DNA of 64,000 nt from Piliocolobus tephrosceles (lineage: Eukaryota > Chordata > Mammalia > Primates > Cercopithecidae): contig NC_045437.1 in NCBI RefSeq assembly GCF_002776525.5, positions 132,404,590 to 132,468,589 on the forward strand, read 5' to 3'. The notes beneath the pieces were generated by a model, which saw only the letters and a program-made list of their open reading frames with translations, did not search any database and had not been told where the DNA came from. Below, one piece after another: positions 58,230 through 64,000 of this stretch (positions are counted from its first letter, which is position 1; each line of letters begins with the position of its first letter). A program made the translations under genes and the position numbers.

Positions 58230-59038
58230 AGAATCATTTTAGGCATCATAGATACAGCAATGAATAAAACACAATTTTCATGACACTATATTCTTTTGGT
58301 GAAAGGTAGGAATAAGAATAACAGGAGCAAATAAAAATATATGAGGTTGTGATAAATGCTACAAAGACAAGTAAAACAAAGAAAGAAGAGAAAATGAAAG
58401 GGGTACTATTTGCAAACACCTCTTTGGGGCAGCCTTCTTTGATATGGGACATTTGGGCAGAGACCTGAGTAAAGTGAGTGATGCATGTCAATATCTGAGG
58501 AAAGAATATTTTGGGCAAAGGTAAAAGCAAGAGGAAGGCCCTGAGCAGAAGGTGTGCTTAGTATATCTATAGAATAATGAGGAGGTCAGATTGGCTGGAC
58601 TAAGAGAGGGGAAGAAAAAGTTGTATTTATTCTGTTCTTCAATTTCCATTTTAACTGCCATGTGAAAAATAGATTGGGGCCCAGGGCAAGGGTGGCAGCA
58701 TAAAGACCAGCTAGGAGGTTAATGCAGTCATCAGGTCAGAGATAACCAAAGAACCTGAGCATCTTGTTATATGCAAACATGTAAGTTATGCAAAAAAATA
58801 ACTCACCGCCAACCAGCCACTGCCACTCATGCTCAAATGCTCAAATGTCCAGGTCCCCCTTCAACCCTCATTTGAGAAGACTGACAGCTGAAGGGGACTG
58901 CTTTCTTCAGAAGGGAGTTGTCTGATTAGGTGTTTAACCAGAGATATAATGCTATAAAGATGGTAAGAAGTAGTCAGATTCCAGATACATATTTTAAGGT
59001 AGTGGCAATATTTGGTGATGATTAGATATGGGAAAAAA

Positions 59039-59131
59039 AGGAAGGAAAGAAGGAAGGAAGGAAGGAAAGAAGGAAGGAAGGAAGGAAGGAAGGAAGGAAG
59101 GAAGGAAGGAAGGAAAGAAGGAAGGAAGGAA
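59039..59131. repeat. (GGAA)n microsatellite running into the gap
   Basis: Over 20 GGAA units with occasional AAAG changes continue up to the first N. Its true length is unknown because the gap cuts it. After the gap only 'aggagggaggaaaagga' remains. Confidence 0.95.
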
Positions 59132-59531
59132 NNNNNNNNNNNNNNNNNNNNNNNNNNNNNNNNNNNNNNNNNNNNNNNNNNNNNNNNNNNNNNNNNNNNN
59201 NNNNNNNNNNNNNNNNNNNNNNNNNNNNNNNNNNNNNNNNNNNNNNNNNNNNNNNNNNNNNNNNNNNNNNNNNNNNNNNNNNNNNNNNNNNNNNNNNNNN
59301 NNNNNNNNNNNNNNNNNNNNNNNNNNNNNNNNNNNNNNNNNNNNNNNNNNNNNNNNNNNNNNNNNNNNNNNNNNNNNNNNNNNNNNNNNNNNNNNNNNNN
59401 NNNNNNNNNNNNNNNNNNNNNNNNNNNNNNNNNNNNNNNNNNNNNNNNNNNNNNNNNNNNNNNNNNNNNNNNNNNNNNNNNNNNNNNNNNNNNNNNNNNN
59501 NNNNNNNNNNNNNNNNNNNNNNNNNNNNNNN
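59132..59531. other. Assembly gap (400 N)
   Basis: Exactly 400 unresolved bases. A microsatellite at the edge explains why assembly failed. Any open frame drawn through it is meaningless. Confidence 0.99.
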
Positions 59532-60264
59532 AGGAGGGAGGAAAAGGACGGACTTGCTCCAAGATTTGATCTAAGCAGCTAAAATAAAAGATACTATGGG
59601 TAGAAATAGGTTTGAGCGATAAAATTCAGTTGCTCGATTGTAAGCATGTTAAGTTTGAGACATCTATCGGACAATGAAATGGAGTTTTGGATAGGCAGTT
59701 GGCAGCCTAGAGTTCAGAAGAGAAAGGTCCGAGCTGAAGATATAAATTTGGTTATTATCAGCATAAAGATGGATTTAAAGCGATGAAACCAATGAGCTCA
59801 TCAAGGGTGTGAGTGTAGACAAAGAGGTCAGGGCCCTAGGGCACTCCAGTCATATTTAGAAACCAAGGTGATTAGGAGCCAAGGAAGGCCACTGAGTAGA
59901 ACAGCCCCGAGATAGGAGGAAACCCAAGTGAGTATGGTGTTTTGGAAGCCAAGTGAAGAGAGTATATTATGAAAAAAAGAGAGATCAACTATTTGTAGGT
60001 TGAGTAAGATGCAGCCTACAAATTGATGTTTGGGCTTGGCAATATGGAATTAAATCACCAACAACTTTAGCAAGAATTTTTTGTGTCAGTAGTGAAAATG
60101 AAAGCCTGAATGGAATAGTTCTTGAGAGAATGACAAGGAGAGGAACTCTGAGCAAGTGACAGGATTGCCTGGAGTTCTATGCTGAGAAAGGATTCAGAAG
60201 TTAAGTCCAAGTTCAAAGAGTGCTGTGCTTGCTTAGTGATGGCTGCCCTGAGTGCAGATGGGGA

Positions 60265-60354
60265 ACAGTGATATAGAGACACAGTGGAAATAGTGGTATG
60301 GATAGGGAAACAGTGGTATAGAGAAACAGTGGAAATAGCGGTACAGATAGCGAA
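60265..60354. repeat. 45-bp tandem duplication
   Basis: Two adjacent 45-base units (60265-60309, 60310-60354), each built around 'acagtggaaatag', differ at a few bases. Confidence 0.85.
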
Positions 60355-63300
60355 ACAGGACACATGTTTACCATTTTTGTTCCAGGACATATTGTGGTTC
60401 ATTCCATCTTTTCTATATACCTTTTTATGGTAACAACCCACTTGGGATACTCATTAACAGAGAATTTAATACTGTTCCAATAAATTCCTAGGGTTTTTTT
60501 TTAGCATCCAGATATTCTTGAATAAGAAATGACGTTTTGTATTTACTAGCTGGATAGTTCCAACTAGTTTCCAGTGTGCTATGCAGAGCAATTTATGAGA
60601 AACCTCAGTATCCTGAAAGAACTCTGGATGTCTTAAAAAGATATCACATCTCTCTGCATAACTTAATAAACAAGGGAGCTTAAAAGGGTAGAAAAATAAA
60701 CATTTGGTTATGCAATGCATACTTGCATTTCCTATCTCCCTTTTTCCTGGGAGACAAGACCAGATCATTCTGATTGCTACAACAGATACAGCTCTTTTGT
60801 ACAGTTATTCTGTTTACATTGAATGTCAGATGAGGCTGTGATATCAAATGGCCATTATACAGTGAGAGAAACTAACGGGAATGCAAACTGCACAGAAATA
60901 TTAAAATTTAGGTAATTCAGTGGCCAACTGATTCCCAATAAAACCCACACTTGCTTCCAGTCTTGTGTTGTGTTTTATCTTAGTCTCCAAAAGCAGTTCT
61001 TTCATTCTCACTCCACTGGAGAAATATTTCCTAGAAGGACACTTGCTATGGTTTTAAAACCGTAATCTCCCTTTACATTTGCATGTTTGCACTCTAGCAC
61101 ACATCTTCTCCGAATTGGAAAGTGTCTTAAGAGTTATCTTGTGCCAACATCTACCCTATGTAGATGAATGTAGGTAAATGAATCCTTGGTGCACTATCCC
61201 AAACAGATGGTTCTCAGGCCTTCAGTTCAACACCACTGGTGATGGACGGGTCACTTCTAGAGAAACCAGTTCCCTCCAGCTGTCAGCCTTCTGCAAAGAG
61301 AGCAGAAGGGGAGCCTGGACATTAAGGTTATTAGAGTGATATGCACATAGGTAGGTAGGTATGTTTTGTCACATACTCACAGGTTTGCATAACAAGATGC
61401 TCAGATTCTTTGGTTATCTGGGATTGGTTTATTTTGATGCTTCTCCAGTCTGTGAGACCCCCAAGACAGAGCAAACTGTCATCTGTCAATTAAACCCTCT
61501 CCAACTGTGCCCAGACTTAAGAGGCTGCCATTAAAATAAACTGAGGGCTGTCTGATTTTTAAATCTCTTTTGTTTCTGGGCTAGCAGAGAGCCATGTGGT
61601 GGGAGGGTGGAGGGACAACTGGAATAATGACCTCCTAGTTCTTCAATTACAGCACCAATAATCTCCTTTATATTCTGATGTTTTGTAACATGTGTATGAT
61701 TTTGTCGTATTTCATTTTAAAGGCCAAACAAAGGCTGACTCCAATTGTTAAAAACACACAAGGCCCCAGCCACAGGCCTCAAGCAAGGAAACAAACAAAT
61801 AGAAGCATGGGAATCCAATTTCTGAGATTAAGTCTGACAATGGTGTAGAGTCCATATGTCTCAAGAAAAAGAGGACATTTAAAAAGTCTCCAGGGTGCTC
61901 TGTGAAATCAGGAACACCCAGGACCCATGCCATTGTTCATTCTTCAGTGGAACATCACATGGACTCTGTCCTTCCCTTCAACTTAAAGATGGATGGGCAA
62001 TTGTTTAACCCCAGTGCTTTTAATTAATTAGGTCTCTAACACCAAAGCTTTAAGTGATGTTTAATTTAGACTTTGCTTCGTGGGCTATAGTATTTATTGC
62101 TATTTTTTATTCATTTTTATTTTCCATATGACTCAGCCAGTCAAGGAGAACAAGGCTTTGAAATTTTACAAACCAATTCCCCAGAGATAACAGAAAACAT
62201 CAGATTTATTGTCGCAGGTGAACGATTTTGTAACTTGGGCCCAGGTATGTCCAGAGCAAGAGCAAAAAGTAAAACACATATTTTGGCTTTTTTCACCTGT
62301 CGAGAGATGGGGTAAGAACGTGTTTTAGGTCATCTGTGGGTTCTAAACGCTTACTTATAGCCTTGAGAATCAAAATGGCATTCTCTTTCATTCTAGAAAA
62401 AAAGAGTTTGGTAAGGAGTGATTTATTTTTTAAGGCCAGGCAATCTGGTTTTATCCATCATTACCCTTACTTAATGACCTGCTTGTAAGTTAGCAGCTGC
62501 TGTTGCCAACAAGAGGGACCTGGTTTCTAACAGCAGTACCTCATTGCTAGCTGGGGTGAGGGAATGAGAGGACTCAATGGCCAGCCTCAGGGCCACGGGG
62601 ATGAGTGGACCCAGGTTGAAAAGAATGTGCTTTTTCTCAGTTACCTAGAAGGACTGTAAGTGTCTCCCTTCGAAGAAACTGAAAGAACAAAAAAAAAAGG
62701 ACCAGTCAAGTACAGTGTCATCTTAAAACTGGACAAAGTACTATGGGGAGAAAAAAAAAAAAAAAAAAAAAAGCAGGGTTATAAGGAAAGTATTTCTAGA
62801 AATCACATTTTTTTGGAAAAGAACATAAAATATAATTTTAAGAACAAAATGCCAATTTATTCCTTTCTAGTGAAAAATCTAATCATTGAGTAAAAAGAAA
62901 ATATTTGTGCAAGTATGATCTGGGCATTCTCTTCCTGCTGTCAAGCTGAACGGAAAGCCAGATGTAGGATCAGAGCGGGGCTTGGTGCTCTGGGATCAGC
63001 AGGGAAAGGCCAGATAAATGGGATATTTAATGGCAAAGGCTGGATAAATGGGATATTTAACAGGGACAAAGATCTGCCAATTGGACCATAAATGTTCTAA
63101 GTCCTTCAGCAGGAACTCTTTGTCTTCACAGGCATTTTAGCCCTAACCTGGCACTAGCACCAAAAATAAAGAGATACAAAACCAAAATCAAGCTTCTTTC
63201 ATTGGTCTTTGAGTAGTCCACAGAGGGTGTGGCTGCTTCCTTCCAGGGTGATCTGGAAGGAGGAGAATAGCCAAGTTTACACGTACAAGCACTGACCCAT

Positions 63301-63369
63301 ATATTCAGAACACTAAAGACAGCTGAGATGTAGACTAAAAGTGCAACTCTAGAAACTCATTAATTTATG
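60355..63369. other. Repeat-poor 3-kb interval
   Basis: I see only an A-run at 62750-62771 and a small GGTA repeat near 61350. Around 62010-62340 the sequence is AT-rich with TTAATTAATTA at about 62021 and E-box cores CAGGTG (62216) and CACCTG (62295). No exon is recognised. Regulatory function is possible but unproven. Confidence 0.4.
63005..63064. repeat. 30-bp tandem duplication
   Basis: Units 63005-63034 and 63035-63064 share 'gataaatgggatatttaa' and differ at a few bases. Confidence 0.9.
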
Positions 63370-64000
63370 TGCCAGTCCTTGAATTTACAATTAAAAAAAA
63401 ACTAATTACCTTCAAAGGATGATAGAAGCAATTCATTATCTTTAAAACTAGTAAAGAAAGGAAGAGAATCAAGCATTTATCCTGTATCTCCTATATGAAC
63501 AATACCACTGGGTAATCAAAAAGTAGATGAGGGGAAGCATCCATTTCTGTTTTCCAGCTAATAAATGACAAGGATATGATAGCATTACATATCACCATTT
63601 GGCAATTTCCAGTGATTTAATGAATCCAAGCACTGAGCACTGGCTAATGTTAACATTTCTTAAAAAGACCAAAAATCAGATAGTGTGTGCCTCTTAGTAA
63701 AAGAACTCAATGCCACCTGCCAAATCAATTGAATCTGAATCTAACCAAGTCTCTGAATGTAGCTCCCAATTTGCAGAAAATAAAGAGGACAGAGGAACAT
63801 GTTGGACTGTACAATGAGTATGCCATCAGCAATGTTTATATTGTAGGAAAACTATAGGTCAAAAGGTAAATTGCAAGAAAAAGAAAAGGATGCATGAGGA
63901 AACTGTACATTAAAAGAGACTTGAAAGACGTGCTAATTTTCTTAATGGGCAAGACTACAGTAGTGTCTAGGGAGGCATGCCTGGATGATAAAATTGCAAT
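63370..64000 (+). repeat. Second copy of the L1M/HAL1-like family, cut by the window end
   Basis: It parallels 22000-22660 in order: 'tctttaaaactagtaaa' versus 'ttttaaaactaggtaaa', 'agtgatttaatgaatccaag' versus 'aatgaattaatgaatgtaga', then 'aaaagagacttgaaag', 'gggcaagacta' and 'ggatgataaaatt' against their counterparts. Identity is low, so these are old dispersed copies and not a recent duplication. Confidence 0.5.

Larger units (their letters stand above)
58230..60200. repeat. Old mammalian repeat of unassigned class, interrupted by a GGAA array and the N gap
   Basis: 'gcagagacctgagtaaagtg', 'aaagcaagaggaaggccctg' and 'gaagtagtcagattccagat' come before the gap. 'aagtttgagacatctatcgg', 'aggcagttggcagcctagag' and 'tgatataaatttggttatta'-like text come after. 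They follow, in order, a long dispersed repeat consensus I recognise but cannot name. It appears to be a single copy spanning the gap. Confidence 0.5.

Noticed and set aside
58861..59582. Long open frames through the GGAA repeat on both strands
   Set aside because: They consist mostly of N and of tetranucleotide repeat translated as KEGR or SFLP periodicity.
1..64000. CRISPR, operons, phage or other prokaryotic systems
   Set aside because: Alu, L1, MIR and MaLR sequences show this is primate nuclear DNA, and no regularly spaced repeat array is present.
1..64000. tRNA, 5S, U6, Y RNA or 7SL genes and a novel biological system
   Set aside because: I scanned for their hallmark sequences and saw only Alu-derived 7SL similarity. 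No gene cluster or undescribed system can be supported.

Overview
This window is non-coding DNA from a primate. Alu, L1, MIR, L2, MaLR/ERVL LTR and hAT/Tigger remnants are all present. Two Alus carry the 3'-arm variants 'gatccggccactgcac' (near 12470) and 'gagactggccactgcac' (near 15473). To my knowledge the first is typical of Old World monkey AluYR-type elements and not of human AluY, so a macaque, baboon or guenon genome is the best guess. A run of exactly 400 N (59132-59531) shows that this is a draft assembly scaffold.

I find no intact protein-coding gene, no recognisable exon series, no tRNA, rRNA or snRNA, and no CRISPR. The only gene-derived sequence I can name is a processed (intronless) pseudogene of uracil-DNA glycosylase UNG, from the nuclear UNG2-type mRNA. 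It lies on the + strand at about 22664-25030, carries frameshifts and stops, has a complete 3' UTR with AATAAA and an A13 tail, and is interrupted by an Alu. Open frames elsewhere are chance products of repeats or base-biased DNA.

Layout. 0-5.5 kb: antisense L1 3' end with a perfect target-site duplication (TSD), an ERVL-type LTR, L2/MIR debris, an MLT1-type LTR. 5.5-13 kb: MIRs, two MER5A copies each inside a MIR, an AluS, and a Tigger/Zombi-like element split by an AluYR. 13-20 kb: MST-type LTR split by an AluY-like element, another AluY, and an MLT1-type LTR split by an L1 3' end. 20-25.3 kb: an old L1M/HAL1-like element split by the UNG pseudogene. 25-43 kb: scattered Alus, MIR/L2, a 500-bp polypyrimidine-rich tract, and an L1 3' end inside a MIR. 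43-46 kb: a repeat-poor interval. 46-58 kb: AluJ, MIR/L2, a second ERVL-type LTR with a 5-bp TSD, a lone left Alu monomer, and an AluS. 58-60 kb: an old unclassified repeat carrying a GGAA microsatellite and the N gap. 60-64 kb: repeat-poor DNA, then a second copy of the L1M/HAL1-like family that runs off the window.

Nothing here forms a pathway or system. The value of the window is its clear insertion stratigraphy, the UNG pseudogene, and a few repeat-free stretches that could be conserved regulatory DNA and need comparative data to test.
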